Shown: positions 18,794-29,156 of the stretch, piece after piece
Layout: each line of letters opens with the position of its first letter
Numbering within the stretch: the stretch's first letter is position 1
DNA from: Pseudomonas poae
GTDB taxonomy: Bacteria > Pseudomonadota > Gammaproteobacteria > Pseudomonadales > Pseudomonadaceae
Reading direction: 5' to 3'
Length of the DNA: 64,000 bases
NCBI RefSeq assembly: GCF_001439785.1
Contig: NZ_JYLI01000001.1
Coordinates: forward strand, 1 to 64,000
Position numbers and translations under genes: made by a program
The notes under the pieces: model-generated
What the model was told of the DNA's origin: nothing
Database searches by the model: none
Seen by the model: the letters and a program-made list of their open reading frames with translations, nothing else

Positions 18794-19852
18794 CTAAAGG
18801 CCTTGCTGCAACGCGGGGTCGTCGGGGTTCTGTTGCTCAAGCTGTGCGAGCAATACCTGCACGTTCTGCAGCTGCCCGCTCTCCTTCCAGTAGTTGACCA
18901 GCAGTACACGCGCCTTGCGGTTGGCGGGGTGGCGCTGGATGATTTCTTCCAACTGGCGCTGGGCCGCTTCCAGTTCGTCCTGGGCGTGCAGGGTGGTGGC
19001 GAGGTCGTAGCGATAATCCTGATTGTCCGGCTCCAGTTCGATCGCCCTGGACAGGCCGAGCAGTGCATAAGGCCGTTCGCCGTGATGCAGCAGCCACATG
19101 CCGAGCGCATGCTGCAAGTAGGCTGATTCCGGGTGCGCCGCCAGTTGCCTCCCCAGCAATTGGCGCGACTCGTCGGTCTTGCCCTGTTTGTCCAGCAGTT
19201 CAATCTGCGCGACCACGGCTTGCAGGTTATCCGGTTGCAGGCGTATTGCCTGCTCCAGCGCATTCTGCGCATCCTGCAGCAGGGCACTGTGAATGTAGAG
19301 GCGCGCCAGTTGAATCCAGCCCTCGGCTGTTTCGGGCTCGGCCTTCAGCTTTTTCACGAACTCATCGAGCACTTGTTGCAACGGGCCGAAGTACAGGCCC
19401 AGCGTGTCCGGCGACAGGCCGAGCAAGGCATTGGCTGCGGCAAAACGAACCTCCTGCTCCGGATCGTCCAGCGCCGGCCCGAGCAGCAAGGTGCGCTGGC
19501 CGGTGGGCACCAGGCCGACAATGCTGTGAATGGCCGCTTCGCGTACCACTGGCGAGTCGTCAAGCAGGTCTTTATCGGCCAATTTCAATGCCTGGGGGCT
19601 GGGGTAGTTGGGCAGCTCGGCATGCAGCGCGGCGCGGCGTTCCGGCGACAGGTCCGGGCGGCCCAGTTGCTGATACAGCACTCGCGCCGCACCCGGTTCG
19701 CCGTTGTGCGCCTGCCTCAGCGCCTTGGCATATCCATGGGCAATGGCGGGTGGCACCGCTGTCGGGGTGGCGCGCGAGAAATACCAGGTGATCACTACAA
19801 TAAACAGCAGGGCGCACAGGCCGATGATGGAGTAACGGCGTGACTTTGACAT
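18794..19852 (-). CDS. Membrane-anchored HEAT/TPR repeat protein
   Basis: A 352-aa protein of unknown function. A single N-terminal transmembrane segment (about 8-25) would anchor it in the inner membrane with the rest outside or inside; the short positive N-terminus (MSKSRR) suggests a periplasmic body. Residues about 95-150 read as HEAT-like repeats (SPVVREAAIHSIVGL, EQEVRFAAANALLGL), and about 175-350 as consecutive TPR units (AEGWIQLARLYIHSA, AYLQHALGMWLLHHG, QDYRYDLATTLHAQ). This is a protein-interaction scaffold; partners are not apparent. It is divergent from the acyl-CoA ligase operon. Confidence 0.85.
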   Translation of the reverse strand: MSKSRRYSIIGLCALLFIVVITWYFSRATPTAVPPAIAHGYAKALRQAHNGEPGAARVLYQQLGRPDLSPERRAALHAELPNYPSPQALKLADKDLLDDSPVVREAAIHSIVGLVPTGQRTLLLGPALDDPEQEVRFAAANALLGLSPDTLGLYFGPLQQVLDEFVKKLKAEPETAEGWIQLARLYIHSALLQDAQNALEQAIRLQPDNLQAVVAQIELLDKQGKTDESRQLLGRQLAAHPESAYLQHALGMWLLHHGERPYALLGLSRAIELEPDNQDYRYDLATTLHAQDELEAAQRQLEEIIQRHPANRKARVLLVNYWKESGQLQNVQVLLAQLEQQNPDDPALQQGL

Positions 19853-20060
19853 GCGGGCGTCCAGAAAACGTGAGCGACTGTTACAAAGCCGTCAGCTTCG
19901 ACCAGACCACGGCAGGTGTCAAACCCGCGTCCGCTCCTGCGCGCAATGGCCAAACCAGTCAACTATCTTGAAGGCTTTGACCATTGCCGCCATGGCGCCC
20001 TGGCGCCACTATTTCAGCTGTTTACGCCCTGAAAATAAAAACACAGAGGGATTTGAAGCG

Positions 20061-21710
20061 ATGCGTGACTACCTGTCTGCGATGAGCCAGTTCGATTACC
20101 CACGTACCGTTGACGCGGCGCTGGCCGGCAACCTGCAGGCCCTCAACGCCTGCGTGGAGTGCTGTGACCGCCACGCGCTGCCGGGGCGCATCGCGCTGTT
20201 CTGGGAGGGCAGGGACGGGCGCAGCGCCACGGTGACGTTCAGTGACCTGCAGGACCAGGCCGCACGCTTCGCCAATTTCCTCCTGGCCCAGGGCGTAAGG
20301 CGCGGCGACAAGGTCGCGGGCCTGCTGCCTCGCACCGCCGAACTGCTGGTGGTGGTACTCGCCACTTGGCGGATCGGCGCGGTCTATCAGCCGTTATTCA
20401 CCGCCTTCGGGCCCAAGGCGATCGAGCATCGCTTGAACAGTTCCGGCGCGGCGCTGGTGGTCACCGACGCGGTCAACCGGCCCAAACTCGCTGAAGTTGA
20501 CGGCTGCCCGATTATCGTCACGGTCACCGGCCCCAAGGGCGAAGGCCTGGTACGCGGTGACTTCAGTTTCTGGGCTGAGCTGCCCAACCACGCCAATTAC
20601 TGTGAGCCGGTGATGCTGGGCGCGCACGAGCCGTTCCTGTTGATGTTCACCTCGGGCACTACCGGCCCGGCCAAGGCGCTGTCGGTGCCGCTCAAGGCCA
20701 TCGTCGCGTTCCAGAGCTACACCCGCGACGCGGTGGACCTGCGTCCCGAAGACGCATTCTGGAACGTCGCCGACCCGGGCTGGGCCTACGGCATCTATTT
20801 CGGGGTGACCGGGCCGTTGTCCATGGGGCACCCTATCACCTTCTACGATGGCCCGTTCACCCTGGAAAGCACCTGCCGGGTGATCAACAAGTACGGCATC
20901 ACCAACCTTACCGGTTCGCCCACGGCTTACCGTTTACTGATAGCCGGCGGTAAGCAATTCGCCGAGTCGATCAAGGGCCGGCTGCGCATCGTCAGCAGCG
21001 CCGGCGAGCCGCTGAACCCGGAAGTGATCCGCTGGTTCGCCGACAACCTGGGCGTGACCATTCACGATCATTACGGCCAGACCGAGCTAGGTATGGTGCT
21101 GTGCAACCACCATGGCCTGGCGCATCCGGTGCATGTGGGCTCAGCCGGCTTTGCATCACCGGGTCACCGTATCGTGGTGCTGGGTGCAGACTGCGAGGAA
21201 TTACCGGCCGGCCAGCCGGGCATCCTGTCCATCGACCGCGAGCAATCGCCGATGTGCTGGTTCGCCGGTTACGACGGCGTCGACACCCGGGCGTTTGTCG
21301 GCAAGTACTACCTGAGTGGCGACACCGTGGAGCTGAACCCGGACGGTAGCATCAGTTTTGTCGGGCGCAGTGATGATGTGATCACCACGTCCGGCTACCG
21401 CGTCGGCCCGTTCGATGTGGAAAGCGCGCTGGTGGAGCACCCGGCCGTGGTCGAAGCGGCCGTGGTCGGCAAGCCGTGCCCGGAGCGCACCGAGTTGGTA
21501 AAGGCCTTTGTGGTGATCAACGAGCAGTACCGCGCCACCCCTGAGCTGGCCGAGGAACTGCGCCTGCATGTGCGCAAGCGCCTGGCGGCCCATGCGTACC
21601 CACGGGAAATCGAATTTGTCAGCGACTTGCCCAAGACCCCAAGCGGCAAGTTGCAACGTTTTATCCTGCGTAATCAGGAGATCGCCAAGGCCCAGGCGGC
21701 CGTGGCGTGA
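20061..21710 (+). CDS. Acyl-CoA synthetase (AMP-forming), branched/short-chain type
   Basis: A 549-aa AMP-binding ligase that activates a carboxylic acid to its CoA thioester with ATP. Motifs: phosphate loop [12 protein letters not shown]5-like YGQTELG, hinge region [16 protein letters not shown], and the C-terminal catalytic Lys in [10 protein letters not shown]. The ATG at 20061 is preceded by AGAGGG about ten bases upstream; longer in-frame readings upstream have no support. It leads a five-gene operon (ligase, SDR, thiolase, acyl-CoA dehydrogenase, enoyl-CoA hydratase) with the same order as the P. putida fadDx-fadB2x-fadAx region as I remember it. The acid is likely 2-methylbutyrate or another short acid (inference). 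Confidence 0.9.
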   Translation: MRDYLSAMSQFDYPRTVDAALAGNLQALNACVECCDRHALPGRIALFWEGRDGRSATVTFSDLQDQAARFANFLLAQGVRRGDKVAGLLPRTAELLVVVLATWRIGAVYQPLFTAFGPKAIEHRLNSSGAALVVTDAVNRPKLAEVDGCPIIVTVTGPKGEGLVRGDFSFWAELPNHANYCEPVMLGAHEPFLLMFTSGTTGPAKALSVPLKAIVAFQSYTRDAVDLRPEDAFWNVADPGWAYGIYFGVTGPLSMGHPITFYDGPFTLESTCRVINKYGITNLTGSPTAYRLLIAGGKQFAESIKGRLRIVSSAGEPLNPEVIRWFADNLGVTIHDHYGQTELGMVLCNHHGLAHPVHVGSAGFASPGHRIVVLGADCEELPAGQPGILSIDREQSPMCWFAGYDGVDTRAFVGKYYLSGDTVELNPDGSISFVGRSDDVITTSGYRVGPFDVESALVEHPAVVEAAVVGKPCPERTELVKAFVVINEQYRATPELAEELRLHVRKRLAAHAYPREIEFVSDLPKTPSGKLQRFILRNQEIAKAQAAVA

Positions 21711-21732
21711 TCCACTTTTCAAGGAAACCATG

Positions 21733-22500
21733 ATGCAGATTGAAAACAAGGTGTTTCTGGTCAGCGGCGGTGCCTCGGGCCTAGGCGCGGCCACGGCCGA
21801 GATGCTGGTCGCGGCGGGTGCCAACGTGATGCTGGTGGACATGAACGCCGAAGCCGTCGCCGCCAAGGCCGAACAGCTTGGCGTGCGTGCACGCAGCGCC
21901 GTGGCCGATATCAGCCAGGAAGCTGCCGCCCAGGCGGCCGTGCAGGCGGCGGTCGACGCGTTTGGCGGCCTGCATGGGCTGGTCAACTGTGCTGGCGTGG
22001 TGCGCGGCGAGAAAATCCTTGGCAAGGACGGGCCCCATGGCCTGGCGAGCTTTGCCCAGGTGGTCAACGTCAACCTGATCGGCAGCTTCAACCTGATGCG
22101 CCTGGCGGCCGCGGCGATTGCCGAGACCGAGGCCAATGCCGACGGCGAGCGCGGCGTGATCATCAATACCGCCTCGGCCGCCGCCTTCGATGGGCAGATC
22201 GGCCAGGCCGCGTATGCCGCGTCCAAGGGCGCCATTGCCAGCCTCACACTGCCGGCCGCCCGTGAATTGGCGCGCTTTGGTATCCGCGTGATGACCATCG
22301 CCCCCGGCATCTTCGAAACACCGATGATGGCCGGCATGACCCCCGAGGTGCGTGATGCCCTGGCCGCCGGCGTGCCGTTTCCGCCACGCCTGGGCAAACC
22401 TGCCGAGTACGCCGCGCTGGTGCGGCACATCATTGAAAACAGCATGCTCAATGGCGAGGTGATCCGTCTGGACGGCGCTTTGCGCATGGCAGCCCGCTAA
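21733..22500 (+). CDS. 3-hydroxyacyl-CoA dehydrogenase type II (SDR)
   Basis: A 255-aa short-chain dehydrogenase of the HSD17B10/3-hydroxy-2-methylbutyryl-CoA dehydrogenase type, which oxidises the 3-hydroxyacyl-CoA with NAD+ in isoleucine breakdown. Visible are the Rossmann motif [10 protein letters not shown], Asp (VDMNAEA) that selects NAD+, the catalytic Ser region [10 protein letters not shown] and YAASKGAI. Two adjacent ATGs occur at 21730 and 21733; AAGGA at 21721-21725 is better spaced for 21733, and MQIxNK is the usual family start. It sits 22 nt after the ligase and 9 nt before the thiolase. Confidence 0.92.
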   Translation: MQIENKVFLVSGGASGLGAATAEMLVAAGANVMLVDMNAEAVAAKAEQLGVRARSAVADISQEAAAQAAVQAAVDAFGGLHGLVNCAGVVRGEKILGKDGPHGLASFAQVVNVNLIGSFNLMRLAAAAIAETEANADGERGVIINTASAAAFDGQIGQAAYAASKGAIASLTLPAARELARFGIRVMTIAPGIFETPMMAGMTPEVRDALAAGVPFPPRLGKPAEYAALVRHIIENSMLNGEVIRLDGALRMAAR

Positions 22501-22509
22501 GGAGGTCTC

Positions 22510-23694
22510 ATGAACGATCCGATTGTTATTGTCAGCGCCGCGCGCACGCCCATGGGCGGGTTTCAGGGTGACCTCAAGGGCCTGACCGCGCCGCAATTGG
22601 GCGCCGCCGCGATTCGGGGCGCGCTGGAGCGGGCCGGGATCGCCGCAGACAGCGTCGATGAAGTGCTGTTCGGCTGCGTGCTGCCGGCGGGGCTTGGCCA
22701 GGCGCCGGCACGTCAGGCCGCGCTGGGCGCCGGCCTGGACAAAGGCACCCGCTGCACCACCCTGAACAAGATTTGCGGTTCGGGCATGCAGGCGGCGATC
22801 CTGGCCTACGATGCGTTGATGGCCGGCAGCGCCGAGGTGGTGATTGCCGGTGGCATGGAAAGCATGTCCAACGCACCGTACCTGCTCGACCGCGCCCGCA
22901 GCGGCTACCGCATGGGCCATGGCAAGGTGCTTGATCATATGTTCCTTGACGGCCTGGAAGACGCTTACGACAAGGGCCGACTGATGGGCACGTTCGCCGA
23001 AGACTGCGCCCTGCATAACGGCTTTACCCGCGAAGCCCAGGACGCATTTGCCATTGCCTCCCTGAGCCGCGCGCAGGAAGCGATCAGCCATGGCAACTTT
23101 GCCGCCGAGATCGTTCCGGTGCAGGTCACCGTGGGCAAGGAGCAGAAAACCATCCTGCATGACGAGCAGCCGCCCAAGGCACGCCTGGACAAGATTGCCA
23201 GCCTGAAACCGGCGTTCCGCGAAGGCGGCACGGTGACGGCAGCCAACTCCAGCTCGATTTCCGACGGCGCGGCGGCCTTGCTGCTGATGCGTCAATCCGA
23301 CGCTGACAAGCGCGGGCTCAAGCCTTTGGCGGTCATCCAGGGCCACGCTGCGTTCGCCGATGAACCGGGGCTGTTTCCGGTGGCGCCGGTAGGGGCCATT
23401 CGTAAGCTGATGAGCAAGACCGGCTGGAACCTCGACGAAGTCGACCTGTTCGAGATCAACGAAGCGTTCGCCGTGGTCAGCCTGGTCACCATGAGCAAGC
23501 TGCAGATTCCCCACCGCAAAGTGAATATCCACGGCGGCGCCTGTGCCCTCGGCCATCCGATTGGCGCCTCGGGCGCGCGGATCCTGGTGACGTTGCTTTC
23601 GGCGCTGCGTCAGCAAGGCCTCAAGCGCGGCGTGGCCGCCATTTGCATCGGCGGCGGTGAAGCCACGGCCATGGCCGTCGAATGCCTGTATTAA
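22510..23694 (+). CDS. Acetyl-CoA C-acyltransferase (thiolase)
   Basis: A 394-aa thiolase that cleaves 3-ketoacyl-CoA (here probably 2-methylacetoacetyl-CoA) with CoA. The nucleophile Cys is in KICGSGMQAAI (about residue 90), with the paired motifs NEAFAVVSL, GGACALGHPIGASGAR (His) and CIGGGEATAM (second Cys). The start has a strong AAGGAGG. Length and motifs are those of biosynthetic/degradative type II thiolases, and the operon context favours degradation. Confidence 0.95.
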   Translation: MNDPIVIVSAARTPMGGFQGDLKGLTAPQLGAAAIRGALERAGIAADSVDEVLFGCVLPAGLGQAPARQAALGAGLDKGTRCTTLNKICGSGMQAAILAYDALMAGSAEVVIAGGMESMSNAPYLLDRARSGYRMGHGKVLDHMFLDGLEDAYDKGRLMGTFAEDCALHNGFTREAQDAFAIASLSRAQEAISHGNFAAEIVPVQVTVGKEQKTILHDEQPPKARLDKIASLKPAFREGGTVTAANSSSISDGAAALLLMRQSDADKRGLKPLAVIQGHAAFADEPGLFPVAPVGAIRKLMSKTGWNLDEVDLFEINEAFAVVSLVTMSKLQIPHRKVNIHGGACALGHPIGASGARILVTLLSALRQQGLKRGVAAICIGGGEATAMAVECLY

Positions 23695-23706
23695 GGAATG
23701 AGCACC

Positions 23707-24834
23707 ATGCTGCCCAATGATGAACAACTGCAAATCAGCGACGCTGCCCGGCAATTTGCCCAGGAGCGGCTCAAGCCGTTCGCTGCCGAGTGGGACCGCG
23801 ACCACCGTTTCCCCAAAGAGGCCATTGGCGAAATGGCCGAGCTGGGTTTTTTCGGCATGCTGGTGCCGGAACAGTGGGGCGGCTGCGACACCGGCTATCT
23901 CGCTTATGCCATGGCTCTGGAGGAAATCGCCGCCGGCGATGGCGCCTGCTCGACCATCATGAGCGTGCACAACTCGGTGGGCTGCGTGCCGATCCTTACG
24001 TTCGGCAACGAGCAACAGAAAGCGCAGTTCCTCACGCCCCTGGCCAGTGGCGCCATGCTCGGCGCTTTCGCCCTCACCGAGCCCCAGGCGGGCTCTGACG
24101 CCAGCAGCCTGAAAACCCGCGCGCGCCGTGACGGTGACCACTATGTGCTCAACGGCTGCAAACAATTCATCACCTCGGGAAAAAACGCTGGGGTGGTGAT
24201 TGTGTTCGCGGTCACCGACCCCGCAGCGGGCAAGCGTGGTATCAGTGCGTTTATCGTGCCGACGGATTCGCCTGGATACAGCGTGGCCAGGATCGAAGAC
24301 AAGCTCGGCCAGCATGCCTCCGACACTTGTCAGATCCTGTTTGAAGACCTGAGGGTGCCGGTGGCCAATCGCCTGGGCGAGGAGGGCGAAGGTTACCGGA
24401 TCGCCCTGGCCAACCTTGAAGGCGGCCGCGTGGGCATCGCCTCGCAGGCGGTGGGCATGGCCCGTGCGGCGTTCGAAGCCGCGCGCGATTATGCCCGTGA
24501 GCGCGAAAGCTTCGGCAAGACGTTAATCGAGCACCAGGCCGTGGCGTTCCGCCTGGCCGACATGGCTACGCAAATAGCGGTGGCGCGGCAGATGGTGCAT
24601 TACGCGGCAGCCCTGCGCGACAGCGGCAAGCCAGCGCTTGTGGAAGCCTCCATGGCCAAGCTGTTTGCCTCGGAAATGGCCGAAAAGGTCTGCTCGTGCG
24701 CCTTGCAAACCCTGGGCGGTTACGGTTACCTGAGCGACTTTCCCCTGGAGCGGATTTACCGCGATGTGCGGGTCTGCCAGATTTACGAAGGCACCAGCGA
24801 TATTCAACGCATGGTCATCTCACGCACTCTCTAA
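23707..24834 (+). CDS. Acyl-CoA dehydrogenase (short/branched-chain)
   Basis: A 375-aa FAD enzyme introducing the alpha-beta double bond into an acyl-CoA and passing electrons to ETF. It has the [20 protein letters not shown]/substrate motif, the [11 protein letters not shown] motif, the [18 protein letters not shown] stretch and the C-terminal YEGTSDIQR with the catalytic Glu. ATG codons at 23698 and 23707 are both in frame; AAGGA at 23693-23697 overlaps the first and is nine bases from the second, so 23707 (MLPNDEQ) is preferred. It is followed 11 nt later by the hydratase gene. Confidence 0.92.
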   Translation: MLPNDEQLQISDAARQFAQERLKPFAAEWDRDHRFPKEAIGEMAELGFFGMLVPEQWGGCDTGYLAYAMALEEIAAGDGACSTIMSVHNSVGCVPILTFGNEQQKAQFLTPLASGAMLGAFALTEPQAGSDASSLKTRARRDGDHYVLNGCKQFITSGKNAGVVIVFAVTDPAAGKRGISAFIVPTDSPGYSVARIEDKLGQHASDTCQILFEDLRVPVANRLGEEGEGYRIALANLEGGRVGIASQAVGMARAAFEAARDYARERESFGKTLIEHQAVAFRLADMATQIAVARQMVHYAAALRDSGKPALVEASMAKLFASEMAEKVCSCALQTLGGYGYLSDFPLERIYRDVRVCQIYEGTSDIQRMVISRTL

Positions 24835-24845
24835 GGAGCCAATCA

Positions 24846-25619
24846 ATGAGCTACGAAACCATTTTGCTGCAAGTGCAGGACCGTGTCGGGCTGATTACCC
24901 TCAATCGTCCGCAAGCGTTGAACGCGCTGAATGCGCAACTGGTCAGCGAGCTGAACCAGGCGCTGGACGAACTGGAGGCCAATCCACACATTGGTTGCAT
25001 AGTGTTGACCGGTTCGAAAAAAGCTTTTGCCGCCGGCGCCGACATCAAGGAAATGGCCGAGCTGACCTACCCGCAGATCTACCTCGACGACCTGTTCAGC
25101 GACAGCGACCGCGTGGCCAACCGCCGCAAGCCGATCATCGCGGCGGTCAACGGCTTTGCCCTGGGTGGCGGCTGCGAACTGGCGCTGATGTGCGACTTTA
25201 TCCTAGCCGGTGACGGCGCCAAATTCGGCCAGCCGGAAATCAACCTCGGCGTGCTGCCGGGCATGGGCGGCACCCAGCGCCTGACGCGCGCCGTGGGCAA
25301 GGCCAAGGCCATGGAGATGTGCCTGACCGGTCGCTTTATCGATGCGGTGGAAGCGGAGCGTTGCGGGATCGTAGCACGCATTGTGCCGGCCGATGAACTG
25401 CTCGACGAAGCGCTTAAAGTGGCGACTCTGATTGCCGGCAAGTCGGTGCCGATCAGTATGATGGTCAAGGAAAGCGTGAACCGCGCGTTTGAAGTCAGCC
25501 TGTCAGAAGGTGTGCGCTTTGAGCGTCGGGTGTTCCACGCAGCCTTCGCCACCCTGGATCAAAAGGAAGGCATGGCCGCCTTCGTCGCCAAGCGCGCGCC
25601 TGAGTTCAAGGACAAGTAA
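24846..25619 (+). CDS. Enoyl-CoA hydratase
   Basis: A 257-aa crotonase that adds water to 2-enoyl-CoA. The oxyanion-hole motifs AAGADIKEM and [15 protein letters not shown] are present, and both catalytic glutamates are seen (GGCELAL and [15 protein letters not shown]). An AAGGAG precedes the ATG. Last gene of the plus-strand degradation operon; a REPIN follows 57 nt after the stop. Confidence 0.94.
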   Translation: MSYETILLQVQDRVGLITLNRPQALNALNAQLVSELNQALDELEANPHIGCIVLTGSKKAFAAGADIKEMAELTYPQIYLDDLFSDSDRVANRRKPIIAAVNGFALGGGCELALMCDFILAGDGAKFGQPEINLGVLPGMGGTQRLTRAVGKAKAMEMCLTGRFIDAVEAERCGIVARIVPADELLDEALKVATLIAGKSVPISMMVKESVNRAFEVSLSEGVRFERRVFHAAFATLDQKEGMAAFVAKRAPEFKDK

Positions 25620-25676
25620 CCGATCTGCCCGCCGCTGAAGAGCGCGCTTATCAAACACAACATACAGTGATATCCC

Positions 25677-25811
25677 TGTGGCGAGCGGGCTTGCCCCGCG
25701 TTGGGGTGCGAAGCGCCCCCAATCCAGCCAAACGCGGTGTACCTGATACGGCTCAGCGCCTGGTTGTGGGGCTGCTGCGCAGCCCAACGCAGGACAAGCC
25801 TGCTCGCCACA
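25677..25811. repeat. REPIN-type repeat, copy 2
   Basis: Inverted REP pair nearly identical to the copy at 18617-18750 (about eight substitutions and one base indel by eye). It sits between the convergent hydratase and second acyl-CoA dehydrogenase genes and may also help end transcription from both sides. Confidence 0.87.
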
Positions 25812-25840
25812 GGGAATCTGCGCTTAACTGAATGGCATTG

Positions 25841-25859
25841 GGCAAGCCCGCTCGCCACA
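25841..25859. repeat. Single REP half-element
   Basis: GGCAAGCCCGCTCGCCACA repeats the right-hand arm type of the neighbouring REPIN, 29 nt beyond it and in the same orientation as that arm. Confidence 0.75.
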
Positions 25860-25885
25860 TGATCGCGCTCACACTCCACAGACAG

Positions 25886-27037
25886 TCAGAGCGGGTAGTT
25901 TTTCAGTTCTCTGGCAATCACCATCCGCTGAATCTCGCTGGTGCCCTCGTAAATCTGCGTGATGCGCGCGTCCCGGTAGTAGCGTTCCACCGGGTAGTCC
26001 TCCAGGTATCCGTACCCGCCATGAATCTGCACCGCTGAGGAGCACACCTTCTCGGCCATTTCCGAGGCAAACAGCTTGGCCTGGGAGGCTTCCGACAGGC
26101 ATGGCTTGCCGGCACTGCGCAGGCGCGCGGCGTGCAGGATCAGTAATCGGGCGGCATTGAGGCGGGTCTGCATGTCGGCGAGCAGGTTGGCCACGCTCTG
26201 GTGCTCGATGATCGGTTTGTCGAATTGCGTACGGTCACGGGCATATACCAGTGCCGCTTCGAACGCTGCACGGGCGATCCCGAGGGCCTGGGCGGCAATG
26301 CCGATGCGGCCGCCTTCCAGGTTCGACAGTGCAATGGCCAGGCCCTTGCCGCGCTCGCCCAGCAAGTTGGCTTCGGGCACCGTGCAGGCCGTGAAGGTCA
26401 CGGCGCAGGTATCTGACGCGCGGATGCCCATTTTGTGTTCGGTACGGTCGACCATGAATCCCGGGGTGTCGGTGGGCACCAGGAACGCCGAGATGCCTTT
26501 CTTGCCAAGCTGCGGGTCTGTCACCGCAAACACGATCGCCAGCTGCGCGCGCTTGCCGTTGCTGACAAATTGCTTGGCGCCATTGATCACCCACTGACCG
26601 TCGCGCAGTTCGGCGCGGGTACGCAGGTTATGCGCTTCGGAACCGGCCTGGGGTTCGGTCAGGCAAAAGCAGCCAATCGCCTGGCCGCTGGCAAGTTTCG
26701 CCAACCAGGTTTGCTTCTGCTCCAGTGAGCCGTAGTTGAGGATTGGCCCGCAACCTACTGAATTATGGATACTCATCAACGCGCCGGTAGCTCCGTCGCC
26801 GGCGGAAATCTCCTCCACCGCCAAGGCATAAGCGACGTAATCGACATACGCGCCGCCCCATTCCTCGGGGACGACCATGCCCAGCAGGCCCAGTTCACCC
26901 ATCTTCGCGACCAGGCCGTCGTCGATCCAGCCAGCTTTTTCCCATGCCTGGGCATGCGGTGCGATCTCGTGGCGCGCAAAGTCGCGCGCCATGTCGCGAA
27001 ACATCACCTGATCTTCTGTGTATTCAATATCTTGCAT
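25886..27037 (-). CDS. Acyl-CoA dehydrogenase, probably isobutyryl-CoA type
   Basis: A 383-aa flavoprotein of the acyl-CoA dehydrogenase family. [19 protein letters not shown] and [12 protein letters not shown] match the FAD/substrate motifs, [19 protein letters not shown] is the conserved C-terminal stretch, and YEGTSEIQR carries the catalytic Glu. The gene is three bases downstream of the 3-hydroxyisobutyryl-CoA hydrolase-like gene, which points to valine degradation (isobutyryl-CoA to methacrylyl-CoA) as its role. It is clearly related to, but distinct from, the enzyme at 23707-24834. Confidence 0.9.
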   Translation of the reverse strand: MQDIEYTEDQVMFRDMARDFARHEIAPHAQAWEKAGWIDDGLVAKMGELGLLGMVVPEEWGGAYVDYVAYALAVEEISAGDGATGALMSIHNSVGCGPILNYGSLEQKQTWLAKLASGQAIGCFCLTEPQAGSEAHNLRTRAELRDGQWVINGAKQFVSNGKRAQLAIVFAVTDPQLGKKGISAFLVPTDTPGFMVDRTEHKMGIRASDTCAVTFTACTVPEANLLGERGKGLAIALSNLEGGRIGIAAQALGIARAAFEAALVYARDRTQFDKPIIEHQSVANLLADMQTRLNAARLLILHAARLRSAGKPCLSEASQAKLFASEMAEKVCSSAVQIHGGYGYLEDYPVERYYRDARITQIYEGTSEIQRMVIARELKNYPL

Positions 27038-27040
27038 GGC

Positions 27041-28144
27041 TTATCTCCCAACCTGCTTGAAGTCGCGGAAGAAGCGTTCGACATGGGCGGCTTCCAGTTC
27101 ATCGAGGGACGGCGGGTTCCAGCGTGGCGCCTTGTCCTTGTCGATGATCAGCGCGCGCACGCCTTCGATAAGGTCACCGTGCTCGAACCACTGTCGGTCC
27201 AGGTGCAGCTCCAGCGCGAAACACTGCTCCAACGGCAGGCGACGGCCGCGACGCAGCATTTCCAGGGTCACCGCCATGGCAAGCGGTGAGCGGGTCTGCA
27301 TCAGGTTGGCGGTGGTGATTGCCCATTCATGGCTGTCGGCAACGGTGACCTGCTGCAGTTGCTCGACCATGCTCGGCACATCCGGCAGCGCAAAGAAATG
27401 GTCGATGGCCCGGCGCAAGCCGGCAAGCGGCGCGTCCGGCAGTTGCTGTACGGCCAGCTTGGCCAGCGCGCCCTGCAGGTCCTTGAGCGGCGAGCCGCGC
27501 CAGCGCAGGCTGTCCAGCTTGTGGTCGAGGTCGCTCAGCCGATCGCTTTCCAGATACCAGTCGGCCAGGCCACAGTAAAGTGCGTCAGCTGCGCGGATCT
27601 GCACGCCGGTCACGCCCAGGTAAATCCCCAGCTCTCCCGGAATGCGCGGCAGGAAGTAACTGCCGCCCACATCCGGGAAGTAACCGATGGCGACTTCCGG
27701 CATGGCCAGTCGGCTACGCTCGGTGACCACCCGCAGGTCAGCGCCTTGCACCAGCCCCATGCCGCCGCCCAACACAAAGCCATCCATCAGGGCCAGTACG
27801 GGTTTGCGGTAATGGTGGATCGCCAGGTCCAGCGCGTATTCCTCGACGAAAAAGTCCTCGTGCAAGCTATCGCCGGCCTTGAAGCTGTCGTAAAGGGAGC
27901 GGATATCGCCGCCGGCGCAGAAGGCTTTTTCACCGGCGCCGCGCAGCACGACGGCATACACCTGCGGGTCGTCCGCCCAGGCCTGCAAGTGGTGGCTGAG
28001 GCTGCGCACCATGTCCAGGGTAAGGGCGTTCAAGCCGGCCGGGCGATTGAGAGTAAGGTGGCCGATATGGTTGCGGACTTCGGTCTGAACATCCTTGTTG
28101 CGCGCGTCGATGGGGCTTGCCTCGGCGGAAACCTGAGCAGTCAT
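27041..28144 (-). CDS. 3-hydroxyisobutyryl-CoA hydrolase-like / enoyl-CoA hydratase family
   Basis: A 367-aa crotonase-superfamily protein whose length fits the HIBCH group rather than plain hydratases (about 260 aa). It has AFCAGGDIRSLYD and GFVLGGGMGLVQGADLRV for the oxyanion hole and MPEVAIGYFPDVGGSYFL with the catalytic Glu and the HIBCH-typical Asp-Val-Gly-Gly. It would release 3-hydroxyisobutyrate in valine breakdown. The start at 28144 (MTAQVS) has GGGAG about eight bases upstream; the longer in-frame reading up to 28369 runs into the next gene's end and has no support. First gene of a two-gene operon. Confidence 0.9.
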   Translation of the reverse strand: MTAQVSAEASPIDARNKDVQTEVRNHIGHLTLNRPAGLNALTLDMVRSLSHHLQAWADDPQVYAVVLRGAGEKAFCAGGDIRSLYDSFKAGDSLHEDFFVEEYALDLAIHHYRKPVLALMDGFVLGGGMGLVQGADLRVVTERSRLAMPEVAIGYFPDVGGSYFLPRIPGELGIYLGVTGVQIRAADALYCGLADWYLESDRLSDLDHKLDSLRWRGSPLKDLQGALAKLAVQQLPDAPLAGLRRAIDHFFALPDVPSMVEQLQQVTVADSHEWAITTANLMQTRSPLAMAVTLEMLRRGRRLPLEQCFALELHLDRQWFEHGDLIEGVRALIIDKDKAPRWNPPSLDELEAAHVERFFRDFKQVGR

Positions 28145-28274
28145 CTCTAACTCCCTGCTTTTATTGTCTTTATCAAGATGTTCGCAAGCGAACCTTCTCG
28201 CGATCCTACCAGTGCAAATTTGCCCAGTACAACCTTCAATCATGCAGGTGCTTCTTGCATTTATGCAGTCGTGC

Positions 28275-28985
28275 TTACGCCACGCGGCGGGCCAGGACTT
28301 CGCCGATACTGCGCCGGCGCGCATGGCCCTCGGCCGCATGGACCAGTTGCTCAAGCTCGTTCGGCTCAATGTCGTAGAACTGTTCCATTTCAGCCAGGGC
28401 GAGCTTCAGATCGGCGGCAGTGATGGCCGGGTCAGTCATCGGCGGTGAATTACCCATGACCCCCTCGGGCGGCATACCGGCAGCCTTGGGATAGCGGGTG
28501 CGCGTGGCGTTGTTGTAGGCCAGGGCACACGCCAACAAGGCGCCGGCGCCGAGCATCACGGCAAACAGTTCATGCCAGCCAAGGGCGGCGGACGCGGGGT
28601 CTGCCAGCACCAGGGTCATGGCCAGCCCCCCGGACGGTGGGTGCAGGCAGCGCAGCCAGCAGATCAGAATCACCGTCATGCCTGCCGCCAGGCACGCACT
28701 GCCCAGGGTGCGCCCCAATACCCGGGCCACCAGCAGCGCAACGACCGTCGCGCACAGGTAACTGCCGATGATCGACCACGGCTGCGCCAGTGCGCCGGAT
28801 GACACCGCAAACAGCAGCACCGCCGACGCGCCCAGTGGGCCCAGCAGGTGCAGAGCGACGTCCATGCCAAACACCTGGGCGCACAGCCACACACTGAACA
28901 GGGTGCCCAGAGCCATGCCGATGGCGGCACGGCTCCATTCTGCAGGACGGGTGTTGATGGCAGCGGGTAACCAGCGAGCGAGCAT
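28275..28985 (-). CDS. HPP family integral membrane protein
   Basis: A 236-aa protein with about five membrane segments in residues 1-170 and the family signature CLHPPSGGLAMTLVLAD. HPP proteins of this kind have been linked to nitrite transport in plastids and cyanobacteria, but bacterial roles are mostly unknown. Longer members continue into CBS domains; here only a ~60-residue soluble tail remains (AADLKLALAEMEQFYDI), so the CBS part is absent. A minus-strand terminator lies just upstream, so it has its own promoter. Confidence 0.88.
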   Translation of the reverse strand: MLARWLPAAINTRPAEWSRAAIGMALGTLFSVWLCAQVFGMDVALHLLGPLGASAVLLFAVSSGALAQPWSIIGSYLCATVVALLVARVLGRTLGSACLAAGMTVILICWLRCLHPPSGGLAMTLVLADPASAALGWHELFAVMLGAGALLACALAYNNATRTRYPKAAGMPPEGVMGNSPPMTDPAITAADLKLALAEMEQFYDIEPNELEQLVHAAEGHARRRSIGEVLARRVA

Positions 28986-29010
28986 TGTGCGAATCCATGA
29001 ACAGCGGGCG

Positions 29011-29046
29011 AAAAAAAGGGCTTGTCAGGTTTCCCGGAAAAGCCCT
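29011..29046 (-). terminator. Intrinsic terminator of the 71-aa gene
   Basis: AGGGCTT and AAGCCCT form the outer stem; on the minus strand the hairpin is followed by seven T residues. It ends the small gene at 29157-29372 before the HPP gene begins. Confidence 0.8.
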
Positions 29047-29156
29047 GCAAGTTCCAACAATTGGGGGAAGGAACCTGCGCAGTGTGCCGCCGTTGAATCA
29101 ATGGGTCCAATGCATATTAATGCAGGTTGAATGCAATAAAACTGGATTCAACGCAA

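Noticed and set aside
21781-24315. An 844-codon minus-strand open frame
   Set aside because: It lies opposite the SDR, thiolase and acyl-CoA dehydrogenase genes, all with clear motifs; its composition (His/Ala/Gly-rich) is that of an antisense shadow.
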